Part shown: in pieces, positions 44,767 to 53,893 of the stretch | How positions within the stretch are numbered: the first letter of the stretch is position 1 | How the letters are laid out: each line of letters begins with the position of its first letter | DNA from: Mariniblastus sp. | GTDB taxonomy: Bacteria > Planctomycetota > Planctomycetia > Pirellulales > Pirellulaceae | Reading direction: 5' to 3' | DNA length: 64,000 nt | Assembly (NCBI GenBank): GCA_022447555.1 | Contig: JAKVBF010000003.1 | Coordinates: forward strand, 100,279-164,278 | Notes under the pieces: generated by a model | Databases searched by the model: none | What the model saw: only the letters and a program-made list of their open reading frames with translations | What the model was told of the DNA's origin: nothing | Made by a program: the position numbers and the translations under genes

Positions 44767-46380
44767 ATGGCTTGGCAAGAAATCTTACAACAACTGACTG
44801 AATCCGGCGAAAAAATTGAGTTGGGAGGTGGCTTAAAAGCCATTGAACGACAACACAAGAAAGGTCGCATGACCGCTCGTGAAAGGATTGATGCGCTTCT
44901 GGATGACGCTGCATCATTCCTTGAAATTGGCCGTTGGGCGGCTTGGGAAATGTATGCTGAATGGGGCGGTGCGACATCGGCGAGCGTGATTTGCGGTATG
45001 GGTAAAGTTTCGGACCGAACGGTCATGATCATCGCCAATGATGCGACGACCAAAGCGGGCGCTTTTTTTCCGATGACTTGCAAGAAGGTGCTTCGCGCCC
45101 AAAAAATCGCGTTGCAAAATCACGTGCCATTGTTGTACCTCGTGGACTCGGCTGGTGTCTTCCTACCCTTGCAAGATGAGATTTTCCCGGACGAAGATGA
45201 CTTTGGTCGGATCTTTCGTAATAATGCTGTGATTTCAGCGCAGGGGATTCCTCAGTTAGCCGCCATTATGGGAAATTGTGTTGCTGGCGGCGGCTATCTT
45301 CCTGTCCTCTGCGATAAGCTGATCATGACAGAGGGTTCGGGGTTGTATTTGGCGGGCCCTGCTTTGGTTAAAAGTGCCATAGGGCAAGAAGTCTCGCATG
45401 AAGATCTGGGCGGGGCCGAGATGCACGGCAGTATCAGCGGTACCATCGATTACAGGGAACCTGATGATCAGGCTGCTATTGAGCGACTGCGATCCTTGGT
45501 GGAGATGTTGCCGGTTGATCGAACTGCCGTTCAATTTCTAAGGGATGAAACGGATGTCGTTTCTGTCCCAACATCACGGGATGGCGAAGATATCTACGAT
45601 ACCATACCCTCGGATCCTCAAGCCCGCTATGAAGTGCGTGACCTGATTGAGTTTTTGATCGACGCGGGATCATTTCAGGAATACAAAGCTGAGTATGGAA
45701 AAACGATTGTTTGTGGTTATGCCAAAATAGGGGGGTACCGAGTTGGGATTGTTGCGAATCAAAGAACCGTTGTTGAGTCGTCTAAAGAAGGGATGCAGTT
45801 TGGGGGGGTGATTTATCACGACAGTGCTGATAAAGAAGCTCGGTTCATCATGGATTGCAACCAGACTTGGACTCCTTTGTTATTTCTACAGGATGTGATG
45901 GGATTCATGGTGGGGCGGGATAGTGAGCAGATGGGGATCATTCGCGCCGGAGCCAAAGTTGTGAATGTCATTTCGAATAGTCGTGTACCCAAAATCACTC
46001 TGATCACAGGCGGCAGTTACGGAGCTGGTAACTATGCGATGTGTGGGAAGGCGTTTGATCCGAGGATGATTTTCGCGTGGCCGAATGCTCGCTATGCGGT
46101 GATGGGTGGAAAACAGGCAGCAGCAACAATTCTGGACATCAATATTGCCGCACTGAAACGCGCTGGTAAGGAACCCGATAAGGTTGAACTTGAATCGTTG
46201 AGGAAGAAAGTCACCGACGCCTATGAAACGTCAACCGACATTCGTTATGCGGCCGGGCGTTTATGGGTGGATGGAATCATCAAGCCAGACGAAACCCGAG
46301 ATCGATTGATTGAATCATTGAAAGTCGTTACGCGGTATGCCGATGATGTTCCGTTTCAGACGGGTGTTTTGCAAGTTTGA
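44767..46380 (+). CDS. Acyl-CoA carboxylase carboxyltransferase (beta) subunit
   Basis: 537 residues, the size of MCC/PCC-type beta subunits. It transfers carboxylate from carboxybiotin to an acyl-CoA. Crotonase-like halves: N-terminal with RMTARERIDALLDD, AGAFFPMTCKKVLRAQKIA and MGNCVAGGGYLPVL; C-terminal with VGIVANQR, FLQDVMGFMVG and KITLITGGSYGAGNYAMCG. GGAEMHGSISGTIDY marks the substrate-binding area. It is nearer to methylcrotonyl-CoA than to propionyl-CoA carboxylases by eye, but the acyl specificity is not settled. The biotin carboxylase/BCCP partner is not in the window. Confidence 0.9.
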   Translation: MAWQEILQQLTESGEKIELGGGLKAIERQHKKGRMTARERIDALLDDAASFLEIGRWAAWEMYAEWGGATSASVICGMGKVSDRTVMIIANDATTKAGAFFPMTCKKVLRAQKIALQNHVPLLYLVDSAGVFLPLQDEIFPDEDDFGRIFRNNAVISAQGIPQLAAIMGNCVAGGGYLPVLCDKLIMTEGSGLYLAGPALVKSAIGQEVSHEDLGGAEMHGSISGTIDYREPDDQAAIERLRSLVEMLPVDRTAVQFLRDETDVVSVPTSRDGEDIYDTIPSDPQARYEVRDLIEFLIDAGSFQEYKAEYGKTIVCGYAKIGGYRVGIVANQRTVVESSKEGMQFGGVIYHDSADKEARFIMDCNQTWTPLLFLQDVMGFMVGRDSEQMGIIRAGAKVVNVISNSRVPKITLITGGSYGAGNYAMCGKAFDPRMIFAWPNARYAVMGGKQAAATILDINIAALKRAGKEPDKVELESLRKKVTDAYETSTDIRYAAGRLWVDGIIKPDETRDRLIESLKVVTRYADDVPFQTGVLQV

Positions 46381-46404
46381 TCAATTGCTCAAAGCCCTTC
46401 TCGC

Positions 46405-46830
46405 TCAGTCGTTTTTGGGAAGTATTTGGTCGCGAAAAAACTGTCGCCACTCGCGACACTCACGATTGCCAATTTCAAAATCGCGACAAACTCGGGGGCG
46501 GTGTTCGTGGTGTTTGCATTGTCGCGTGTTTGGATCGAGCCAAATGCAAGGACCATTCAATTCTTGTTTGGTGTCCGCATGTATTTTCCAGAAGACGATG
46601 AGCTCGTCACGCAAATGCGTAGGCAGCTTGTGCCAATAGGATTCACCGGGATGCCCGTCAAGCAAATGCTTGCGAATTTCTGGGTCCCTTGCTCTCAGAC
46701 TCAATTCTGTATCCGCTGCGATTTGAGCCTCGCTCAATGGCTCTGCGGGTAACATGAAGGTAGGGAATCCCATCTGAAAGCAGCAAACACCACAGCCCTC
46801 GCAATCCTGCGCAATGGGTAACGCGCTCAT
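46405..46830 (-). CDS. YkgJ-family Cys-cluster protein
   Basis: 141 residues with the family signature C-x2-C-G-x-C-C: CEGCGVCCFQMGFP at the N-terminus. A second Cys/His group follows: GPCIWLDPNTRQCKHHEHRP, VCRDFEIG and RECREW. This pattern is thought to bind zinc or an Fe-S cluster. Function unknown; cytosolic. Its ATG overlaps the pta stop by four bases, so translation is coupled to pta. It converges with the carboxyltransferase gene 24 bases away. Confidence 0.88.
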   Translation of the reverse strand: MSALPIAQDCEGCGVCCFQMGFPTFMLPAEPLSEAQIAADTELSLRARDPEIRKHLLDGHPGESYWHKLPTHLRDELIVFWKIHADTKQELNGPCIWLDPNTRQCKHHEHRPRVCRDFEIGNRECREWRQFFRDQILPKND

Positions 46831-47801
46831 TCATTTTCTCCCGCCATCACCGAAGCGATCACGGCAACATCCGTGATGTCTTGTTCAGAACAGCCTCGTG
46901 AGAGATCCATGCATGGTTTCGAAAGTCCTTGAACCAAAGGTCCGAGTGCTTGGGCACCAGCCAGACGTTCGGTAATTTTATAGGCAATATTTCCAGATGC
47001 GAGATCCGGAAAGACAAAGACGTTGGCTTGTCCAGCCACATTGGATTCGGGTGCCTTACGAGCGGCAACTTGCGGGACCCATGCCGCATCGAATTGGAGT
47101 TCACCATCAATCTGTAAATCAGGGGCAAGGATTTTTGCCATTTGGGTGGCCCGCAAAACTTTATCGACTTTTGGGTGACGAGCACTGCCATGGGTTGAAA
47201 ATGAGAGCATCGCGACTTTAGCAGTTTCTCCAGTCAATCGCATGTGATTCCTTGCCGCCGTCACCGCAATTTCAGCGAGTTCTTCTGAGGTGGGGTCCGG
47301 AACCACGCCGCAATCGGCATAAGTAATGGCGCACTGGCGCAGTTGCATCAGGAAGAAGCTGGAAACTAATTTTTGGCCCTCGGGCGTTCCAACCCCATAT
47401 AAACCAGCACGTATCACACTGGCGGTTGAGGCGACGCTTCCAGCCACTGAGGCGTCCGCGTATCCCGTTCGGACCAACAACGCGGCAAATAGGACGGGGT
47501 TGTTGATCGCTTCTTTAGCAGTATCGAAGTCCATGCCTTTATGTTGACGATTGATTACGAGTTGTTGGGCAGCCTGGTTGCCAAGATCCGTGTCAGAGGT
47601 GAAAGCGGTTTGCACTTTTTCGTGAAACGAGGAGGAGGGTTGGGGGTCGAGGATAATCGGCACACACCATCCCTTTTCAGCCAGTCTGTTCGCGGCTGCA
47701 ACCACCCGTGGATCTTGGCTTTCGGGAAAGATAATACGCCGCGGCCGATGGATAGCCCGTTCTCGTAGCTTGGCGATCACTTGCCAATCATCATGTTCCA
47801 T
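46827..47801 (-). CDS. pta: Phosphate acetyltransferase
   Basis: 324 residues, a single PTA_PTB domain as in Gram-positive and Methanosarcina enzymes, without the E. coli N-terminal extension. It interconverts acetyl-CoA and acetyl-phosphate. Family blocks: RRIIFPESQDPRVVAAA, SVAGSVASTASVIRAGL, MLSFSTHGSARHPKVDK, GELQFDAAWVPQVAARK, and ANVFVFPDLASGNIAYK. The gene starts two bases after the nadE stop and overlaps the YkgJ gene. No acetate kinase gene is adjacent. Confidence 0.94.
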   Translation of the reverse strand: MEHDDWQVIAKLRERAIHRPRRIIFPESQDPRVVAAANRLAEKGWCVPIILDPQPSSSFHEKVQTAFTSDTDLGNQAAQQLVINRQHKGMDFDTAKEAINNPVLFAALLVRTGYADASVAGSVASTASVIRAGLYGVGTPEGQKLVSSFFLMQLRQCAITYADCGVVPDPTSEELAEIAVTAARNHMRLTGETAKVAMLSFSTHGSARHPKVDKVLRATQMAKILAPDLQIDGELQFDAAWVPQVAARKAPESNVAGQANVFVFPDLASGNIAYKITERLAGAQALGPLVQGLSKPCMDLSRGCSEQDITDVAVIASVMAGENE

Positions 47802-47803
47802 GA

Positions 47804-49801
47804 TTAACCGTTGATCGAGAGAGTGGAAAGGTGCGCGTCCAGTTTTTCTAATTCATAGCGATAACCGCCCGAAAGAATTGGAAAACGGCACCATGTTTTT
47901 GGATCTAAATTTTCGTCATCTAAATGGAAGCTGGGCGCGTAACGTTCTCGCTTCCATTGGTTTTGGCACCATAGTGTAAAAAACTTGTGAGTCCATGCGG
48001 CCAGCTGTGGGATAGGGTAGTCGTCAAAATCAGACCTTAGTTTTTCGAACACATCCACGGGCATCATTTTGTCACGAATAGCTAAACGCTCTATGTAATC
48101 GAGAACGTCATAGGGCATCAAGTCGGCTTCGTCGGTTTGACACTCACTTTGGGGACGTAATTCGGCTGTGGGCTGCTGTTGATTTACGGAGTTGAGTTGC
48201 GGGATAGGGCCCAAGCCTTCAGGACCAATGGTTTCCATCCAGACGAGCCATTTTCTTAGGAAGTCTTTGTCAATTCCGGCCAGCGGACTAAGGCCCCCGG
48301 AGGTGTCGCCGTCCATCGTCGCATAACCCACGGCTGACTCACTACGATTGCTGGTTGAAAGTAAAAGAGCGTTTCGAATATTGGCGACCATCCAAACACT
48401 CGGTGCCCGGGTTCGCGCTTGGATATTTTGCAGTGCGATATCATGATCTTGCCAATTCAGATCTAGGTTCAAGGCCTGTCCGACGATTTCTCGATAACGC
48501 TCCACTTGTTCATCCACATTTAGCTCTAGATGATTTGAATGGACAGCTGCCGCAACGTTGGCCGCGGCAGAGCGAGTGGTTTCCGAACTTTGGCGAGTGC
48601 TCTGATACACGGTCGTCAATAGGCGTCGCATCAAATTTGGGATATCGGTGGTGGATTCGGCCCAGCTGCCCAGTCGGTCTCTTAAACGCTCAAATCCCAA
48701 TTCTCTCTCAGCGAAACGAATAGCGGTTGAAACTAAAACGGTCGCCGCGGCAGAGTCTGCGCCGCCACTGAGCGACACCACAAACCCGTGTGATTGGCTT
48801 TTCAAGAGATAATCAAATAGGCCTAGGCTCACGCAGCGGGTGAATTCTTCGAACTTATTATCGAGGTTGTTTTCCCAATTCGTCGCGTGTTTGTTGTGTG
48901 GCAGAGGGGTTAGCTCGGGATGATTAAAATCAAATTCGAGAACGTCGGATTCGTCTCCATCCACATCAGGTTCGAAGCTGCCCGTTCTCGCACGACTCAT
49001 TCGCGTTGTGTCGATGTTTACCTGTTGAGTGGTGATGCTATTGGTTTCGAAGCTAAGTCGAGGGCCTGTTGCCAAAAGTTCCCCATTGCTTGCGATCATG
49101 GTGTCACCGTCGTAAATCGCTCGCCCCGCTTCGTTACCGACTAAATTCGAATAGACGTAGGTGACGTGAAACGCCCGACTTCCCTCGGTAACAAAACCAC
49201 GACGCACGGCATGCTTGCCAAAGGCAAAATGACTAGCGCTTGGGTTTAAAATAATATCCGCCCCCCGTGCGGCATGGTCAGCACCTGGTCGAGACCCAAC
49301 CCAAGCGTCTTCACAGATTTCGAAACCGATACGGATTCCCCCGACATCGAAAAGAAGGTCACCAATGGGGTAATCGGTATTGCCAATTTCAATTTCTCCT
49401 TGGATTCCTTTTGGCCAGTGCTTGAACCAGCGAGGTTCGTAGTGGATTCCATCGCCGGCTAAATTTTGTTTGGCGGCAAAGCCCGCTATGCGACCATCGA
49501 CCAACATACAGGCGGTATTGAAGACACCGCCGGCGTACATAATCGGTAAACCAACGCATGTGATAAGGTTTCGGGACTCAGGAGCGAGTGACTCCAAGAC
49601 TTCAATCGCTGTTTCATGAAGTCCCGGCGAGTAAAAGGCGTCTTCACAGCCGTATCCGGTGATGGATAGCTCAGGAAGGCACAGAACCGAGACCGAATCC
49701 TGACGCGCTTTCTCAAATGCTTCAATGATATTCGTGCGGTTGCGATCCCAGTCCATCGGGGTTTGATTGAGAACACCAGCGGCTACTCGTATCAGCTTCA
49801 T
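47804..49801 (-). CDS. nadE: Glutamine-dependent NAD+ synthetase
   Basis: 665 residues, two domains as in Mycobacterium and Cyanobacteria. N-terminal nitrilase-type glutaminase (1-~290) with Glu44 (CLPELSITGYG), Lys111 (AAKQNLAGDG) and nucleophile Cys163 (FEICEDAW). C-terminal synthetase with P-loop SLSGGADSAAA (~347) and AVGYATMDGDTSGGLSPLAG. It converts deamido-NAD to NAD using Gln-derived ammonia. First gene of a nadE-pta-YkgJ unit. The start at 49801 gives the canonical MKLIRVAAG... opening. Confidence 0.96.
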   Translation of the reverse strand: MKLIRVAAGVLNQTPMDWDRNRTNIIEAFEKARQDSVSVLCLPELSITGYGCEDAFYSPGLHETAIEVLESLAPESRNLITCVGLPIMYAGGVFNTACMLVDGRIAGFAAKQNLAGDGIHYEPRWFKHWPKGIQGEIEIGNTDYPIGDLLFDVGGIRIGFEICEDAWVGSRPGADHAARGADIILNPSASHFAFGKHAVRRGFVTEGSRAFHVTYVYSNLVGNEAGRAIYDGDTMIASNGELLATGPRLSFETNSITTQQVNIDTTRMSRARTGSFEPDVDGDESDVLEFDFNHPELTPLPHNKHATNWENNLDNKFEEFTRCVSLGLFDYLLKSQSHGFVVSLSGGADSAAATVLVSTAIRFAERELGFERLRDRLGSWAESTTDIPNLMRRLLTTVYQSTRQSSETTRSAAANVAAAVHSNHLELNVDEQVERYREIVGQALNLDLNWQDHDIALQNIQARTRAPSVWMVANIRNALLLSTSNRSESAVGYATMDGDTSGGLSPLAGIDKDFLRKWLVWMETIGPEGLGPIPQLNSVNQQQPTAELRPQSECQTDEADLMPYDVLDYIERLAIRDKMMPVDVFEKLRSDFDDYPIPQLAAWTHKFFTLWCQNQWKRERYAPSFHLDDENLDPKTWCRFPILSGGYRYELEKLDAHLSTLSING

Positions 49802-50007
49802 AGAAATACTCGACTTACCTAGGTGGAGCGTGGGAAGTCACGAAAATACGCGGCTAAATTTGTTTTCAATATCGGCTTGCTTCTTAGGGCCATCATATCA
49901 CCCCTTTCCTAACCGACAATCTCAAAACAACATCTCAGATAATGCAGAAAAATGATTTTGATTTTGAGCCTAGGCGATTGAGATCGAATTAGAATTAAAT
50001 CAGAATT

Positions 50008-50035
50008 GAGATGGGTAAATCGAGATGGGTAAATC
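50008..50035. repeat. 14-bp direct duplication at the apparent 5' end of a gene
   Basis: GAGATGGGTAAATC occurs twice head to tail (50008-50021 and 50022-50035). The two ATGs it creates are in different frames. It is preceded by three GAATT words in AT-rich DNA. Likely slippage; it bears on start choice for the following gene. Confidence 0.9.
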
Positions 50036-50112
50036 CGAACTGTCTAGAGAAAGGCCGTTCGTTTGGCCTGTTTTTAACGGCTGAGTGGATACGACTGGAA
50101 TTGGGAGATAAT

Positions 50113-52005
50113 TTGACCTCCAAAGAGCTGATCGTCTTTGAGTGCCCCAAATGTTTGGGAATCATCAAATCGTCACGTGAATCGGCAGGCCAGCGGATTG
50201 CGTGTCCTGATTGTGGCGTCTCCTTGATCGTACCGGTTTTGGGTAGCACGGGTGGTGGATTCGACGATCTTTTCGGGGAGGCTGCTACCCACGGCGGATC
50301 GTCGCCGGAGAAAGAAACGGGTCCCGTTTCTGATGATGGTCCGCTACCGTTTGGTTCGGAAGATTCTTCGTTCGACAATCTAGAGCACCCAGAGGTTGAG
50401 GGGGTAGAGTTCGAGGTATCAGCCGCCACCGCAAGTGAGGTAGGTGGGGAGCCCGTCAGCAAAGAGCTGCCGGAAATATTGAACGAAGTTCTTGGTGATG
50501 ATATTTCAAATGATGCATTCGATTCGGAACTAGCGTTTGAGATTGAACCGCCAGATCCGCCGATAAAGTCAGAGGATGCCAAAGATCCATTTTTAGAGGA
50601 TGCTGACGCCCCCATCAAAATTGATGGTTTGGAGATGGATGTGGACTCTGATCAAGTCTTTGGTGTGACGTGCTCCATTTGTGACACACGGATCCATGTG
50701 GGTTATGACCAAGTGGGTGGCAAGGTTTCCTGTCCGATCTGCTATTCTGAGGTTGAGGTTACCGAGCCGGTCAATCGACCCGAGTCCAAAAAACCCTGGG
50801 CCATGCCCTCCCAGAAACCTGAAGCCACAGCTGACGAGTTGACTCTTGAGGCTCCGGTAGATCGCCCTCAAGCCGACTATGGCATTGAGCCTGGTTACGG
50901 CCTGGCTCCGGTCGACGAAGACTTGTTAACGCCCATCGAGCTACCCGAGGACGAGATCGTTGATTTGGAGATCCTAGAGGATGTACCCCAATCGCCTGAG
51001 GTTTCATCTTCCTCGATGCCGATTCCCTCGCTAGTCGATGATGGGAGTTTTTCCTTGCTTGATGTCGAGCCTCTTGAGAGTTCGCCGTCGGCGTCAACAA
51101 AGCAGGTGCCGGGTCCCGCGGTCACTGAATCCTCCAAGACGGAACATCGTGTCGAAAGCGACAAAGACCCAGGGGGGCGCTGGCGACAGGTTGACGACAG
51201 GCGCGATGGCTCGTCCGCTACTCAGTCAAAAGACAGCACACCTTCCCCCAGTCCAGAGAGGGGCGTTAGATGGAAGCCGGTGGTGGGCTGGATGACGCAG
51301 GTCTTTAAAAGCCCTCAATTGGTGATCCGAACCCTAATTAGCATTGGTTCATTCGCGGTAGGTTATTGGTTTTTCGATTCGTTTCATGCGACTTGGGGTG
51401 ATAACGAAATGGACTCCACCTCGCGGATAGTGGGTCTGCTATTCAGCGGATTCATGGGGACTCTTTTTTGGATACCTAGCGCATTGTTGTTTTCGATTAC
51501 ATTTGCCATTTTGTTTCGCGACTCTGTGGAAGAAGATCCCAAGGTCGATCAGTGGCCGGGGGCTGGATTCTCGGAATGGTTCGGTTCCTTTGCATTCGTA
51601 GCCTTCAGTTTTTGGATTGCATCGCTACCAGGGATTTTGCTTGGAAATGTCTTGTACATGATGACAGACACCATGATATTTCTTTTGCTGTTGGTGCCAC
51701 TTTCTGTTTTCTTGATCCTGCCAATTTGTTTAGTGAATGCCCTGTTTAACGAGTCGATTTTGAACATCGTTTCAGCGGATGTGATGAAATCGATTCCTCG
51801 TCAAAAAACTAAATGGTTGGATTTTTACAAGGTTAATTTGATACTGTTAGGTATTTTTACGTCGGGAACTTTGTTTTTGTATTTGCCAACGATCCTTTTT
51901 AGTTTCTTGGGAACGGTATTGCAGGTGGTTGGAGCCTTAGGTTTGGCGGCCGCGTTGGGGTTACACACCCGGAAGGTTCTCGATGAAATTGACCAACATG
52001 GGTAG
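50113..52005 (+). CDS. Zinc-ribbon membrane protein, function unknown
   Basis: 630 residues from TTG 50113, which has GGGAG five bases upstream and puts the first zinc ribbon near the N-terminus. An ATG at 50011 would add 34 residues and lies in a DNA duplication. Two ribbons: ECPKCLGIIKSSRESAGQ then IACPDCG, and CSICDTRIHVGYDQVGGK then CPICYSEVEV. These cytosolic ribbons are linked by a ~200-residue acidic, Pro/Ser-rich region. Residues ~410 onward hold four or more membrane helices (encoded at about 51340-51940). Planctomycetes have several such MJ0042-like ribbon plus membrane proteins. Role unknown. Confidence 0.75.
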   Translation: MTSKELIVFECPKCLGIIKSSRESAGQRIACPDCGVSLIVPVLGSTGGGFDDLFGEAATHGGSSPEKETGPVSDDGPLPFGSEDSSFDNLEHPEVEGVEFEVSAATASEVGGEPVSKELPEILNEVLGDDISNDAFDSELAFEIEPPDPPIKSEDAKDPFLEDADAPIKIDGLEMDVDSDQVFGVTCSICDTRIHVGYDQVGGKVSCPICYSEVEVTEPVNRPESKKPWAMPSQKPEATADELTLEAPVDRPQADYGIEPGYGLAPVDEDLLTPIELPEDEIVDLEILEDVPQSPEVSSSSMPIPSLVDDGSFSLLDVEPLESSPSASTKQVPGPAVTESSKTEHRVESDKDPGGRWRQVDDRRDGSSATQSKDSTPSPSPERGVRWKPVVGWMTQVFKSPQLVIRTLISIGSFAVGYWFFDSFHATWGDNEMDSTSRIVGLLFSGFMGTLFWIPSALLFSITFAILFRDSVEEDPKVDQWPGAGFSEWFGSFAFVAFSFWIASLPGILLGNVLYMMTDTMIFLLLLVPLSVFLILPICLVNALFNESILNIVSADVMKSIPRQKTKWLDFYKVNLILLGIFTSGTLFLYLPTILFSFLGTVLQVVGALGLAAALGLHTRKVLDEIDQHG

Positions 52006-52124
52006 GGTAGGACGTCTCTGTATAATCGGGGTTTAGGCCCGTTTATCTTTTAGTCTCTCCCTTTGCGGAATTGCTTGCGGTTGAATGTGAATGGTGATTA
52101 TTTTAATTTGTCGTTGCAGAAAAA

Positions 52125-52397
52125 ATGAATTCTAAAAACCCAAGACAGAGAAGTGCTTTACGCCAGATCGTCGATTATACCGTCGGCGCGCTCGTTGCTG
52201 GATTGTTGATGATGTGGGGCACGATGAATTTTGTGACCAACCTAACAGAGCTAAACAACAGCGCGGCGGGGCAGAATTGGTGGTTGGCGACGGTGTTTGG
52301 GTTGTTTACTATTTTATTGCCATTTGGCTTGGGTGTTTGGTTGATCTCGCGCCAAATGAAAATGAGCGGTACGAAAAAAACCGCCAATCGGGATTAG
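52125..52397 (+). CDS. Small two-helix membrane protein
   Basis: 90 residues with two hydrophobic segments (VGALVAGLLMMWGTMNFV and LATVFGLFTILLPFGLGVWL) and basic termini. No recognised family. It lies 119 bases downstream of the zinc-ribbon gene in the same direction and converges with dapL. Composition supports a real integral membrane protein. Confidence 0.65.
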   Translation: MNSKNPRQRSALRQIVDYTVGALVAGLLMMWGTMNFVTNLTELNNSAAGQNWWLATVFGLFTILLPFGLGVWLISRQMKMSGTKKTANRD

Positions 52398-52462
52398 GAG
52401 ATTATTCGACTTGCTTCGGACAGTCATGGTATGTCCGACGAGCGAATCCCCGAGGTTCCGCG

Positions 52463-53704
52463 TCAAGGACTGTCGGCCAAGCGTGACTTGATGCGATGAA
52501 TGGCTTCCTCTGTATTTTCCAGGCTGTTGAACGCGCTGAGGCGGAAGTAACCTTCCCCCGATGCTCCAAAACCGCTGCCTGGCGTTCCGACAATTTGCGA
52601 TTCGTTAAGTAGCAGATCAAAGAAATCCCAGCTAGATAAGTCGTCTGGAGTCTTGAGCCAGACATAGGGAGCGTTGACTCCGCCGTAGACCTCAATCCCA
52701 GCGGCCTTCAAACCCTCCCGTAATAATCGGGCATTATTCATGTAGAAGGTAATCAGTTCTGCAATTTGTTGCCTGCCCTCGGGGCTAAATGAGGCAGCAG
52801 CTCCCCGTTGGACCGGGTACGAAACCCCGTTGAATTTTGTGCAATGACGACGATTCCAAAGAGGGTGAATTGCTTGTGGAGAGCCATCTGAAGTGTGCCC
52901 CATCAGTTGTTTGGGGATCACCGTGAAGGCGCATCGCACGCCGGTGAAGCCCGCATTTTTACTAAAGCTGCGAAGCTCGATTGCGACTTCCTTGGCACCC
53001 TCTACTTCATAAATCGAGCGAGGGATTTCCGGATCGGAAACAAATGCTTCATAGGCGGCATCAAAGAAGATGATGGACTGGTTTTTATGAGCATAATCGA
53101 CCCAAGTCTTTAACATCTCTCGAGTGGCGACGGTGCCTGTGGGATTGTTGGGGTAGCAGAGGTATATCAAGTCGACGCGGCCATTTGGTAACGCTGGCTG
53201 AAAATTATTTTCAGCATTTACCGGTAGATAAACCAGCCCCTCATACTGGCCGTTCGCCCCAGCATCGCCGGTTCGACCAACCATCACGTTGGTGTCGACA
53301 TAGACCGGGTAAACAGGGTCTAGAACTGCGATGGTGTTATCCGTGCCAAAAACATCGAGCAAATTCCCACTGTCGCACTTGGATCCATCTGAGATGAAAA
53401 TTTCATCCGATTCAATATCGATATTTCGTTCTCGATAGCAGTTATCTCGAATGGCATCGCGAAGAAACGGGTAGCCCTGTTCCGGACCATAGCCGCGGAA
53501 AGAATGACTTGTCGACATTTCCTCAACGGCTGCGTGCATAGCATCGATGATTGCTCTTGGCAGAGGCCGAGTCACGTCGCCGATACCCATTTTGATGACC
53601 TTGGCGTCGGGATGAGATTGGCAGTAGTTTGTCACGCGTCTGGCAATTTCCGGGAATAGATAGCCGGATTGGAGTTTGAGGTAATGTTCGTTGATGGTTG
53701 CCAT
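52463..53704 (-). CDS. dapL: LL-diaminopimelate aminotransferase
   Basis: 413 residues, the usual DapL size. PLP-dependent class I/II aminotransferase making LL-DAP directly from tetrahydrodipicolinate in lysine and wall synthesis. Diagnostic blocks: [75 protein letters not shown] and [12 protein letters not shown], which holds the PLP Lys. Its presence fits organisms using the DapL route, known in planctomycetes/chlamydiae. Monocistronic by position; converges with the small membrane gene. Confidence 0.96.
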   Translation of the reverse strand: MATINEHYLKLQSGYLFPEIARRVTNYCQSHPDAKVIKMGIGDVTRPLPRAIIDAMHAAVEEMSTSHSFRGYGPEQGYPFLRDAIRDNCYRERNIDIESDEIFISDGSKCDSGNLLDVFGTDNTIAVLDPVYPVYVDTNVMVGRTGDAGANGQYEGLVYLPVNAENNFQPALPNGRVDLIYLCYPNNPTGTVATREMLKTWVDYAHKNQSIIFFDAAYEAFVSDPEIPRSIYEVEGAKEVAIELRSFSKNAGFTGVRCAFTVIPKQLMGHTSDGSPQAIHPLWNRRHCTKFNGVSYPVQRGAAASFSPEGRQQIAELITFYMNNARLLREGLKAAGIEVYGGVNAPYVWLKTPDDLSSWDFFDLLLNESQIVGTPGSGFGASGEGYFRLSAFNSLENTEEAIHRIKSRLADSP

Positions 53705-53836
53705 ATCAAATTTCTTGTCTGCGGTTGGACTCGCTTAAGGTGTGAAGGGCCTTTTGGTTAACACGGTGTCGTTTCTTGACTTTTGTTTTTATCGCGCCCA
53801 CTTCATTCAATAATTGTGAACAAATTGTCTAAGATT

Positions 53837-53875
53837 ATGCATGAACATAATGCATGAACATAATGCATGAACAAA
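53837..53875. repeat. 13-bp tandem repeat, three copies
   Basis: ATGCATGAACATA at 53837 and 53850, then ATGCATGAACAAA at 53863. Each unit contains the palindrome ATGCAT. It lies 18 bases beyond the CPBP-protease stop codon, in the spacer shared with dapL. Confidence 0.92.
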
Positions 53876-53893
53876 ACTCGGAAAACCAGTGAT

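Noticed and set aside
49995-50618. 207-codon minus frame opposite the zinc-ribbon gene
   Set aside because: Ser/Pro-rich translation of the antisense of an acidic linker; no motif.
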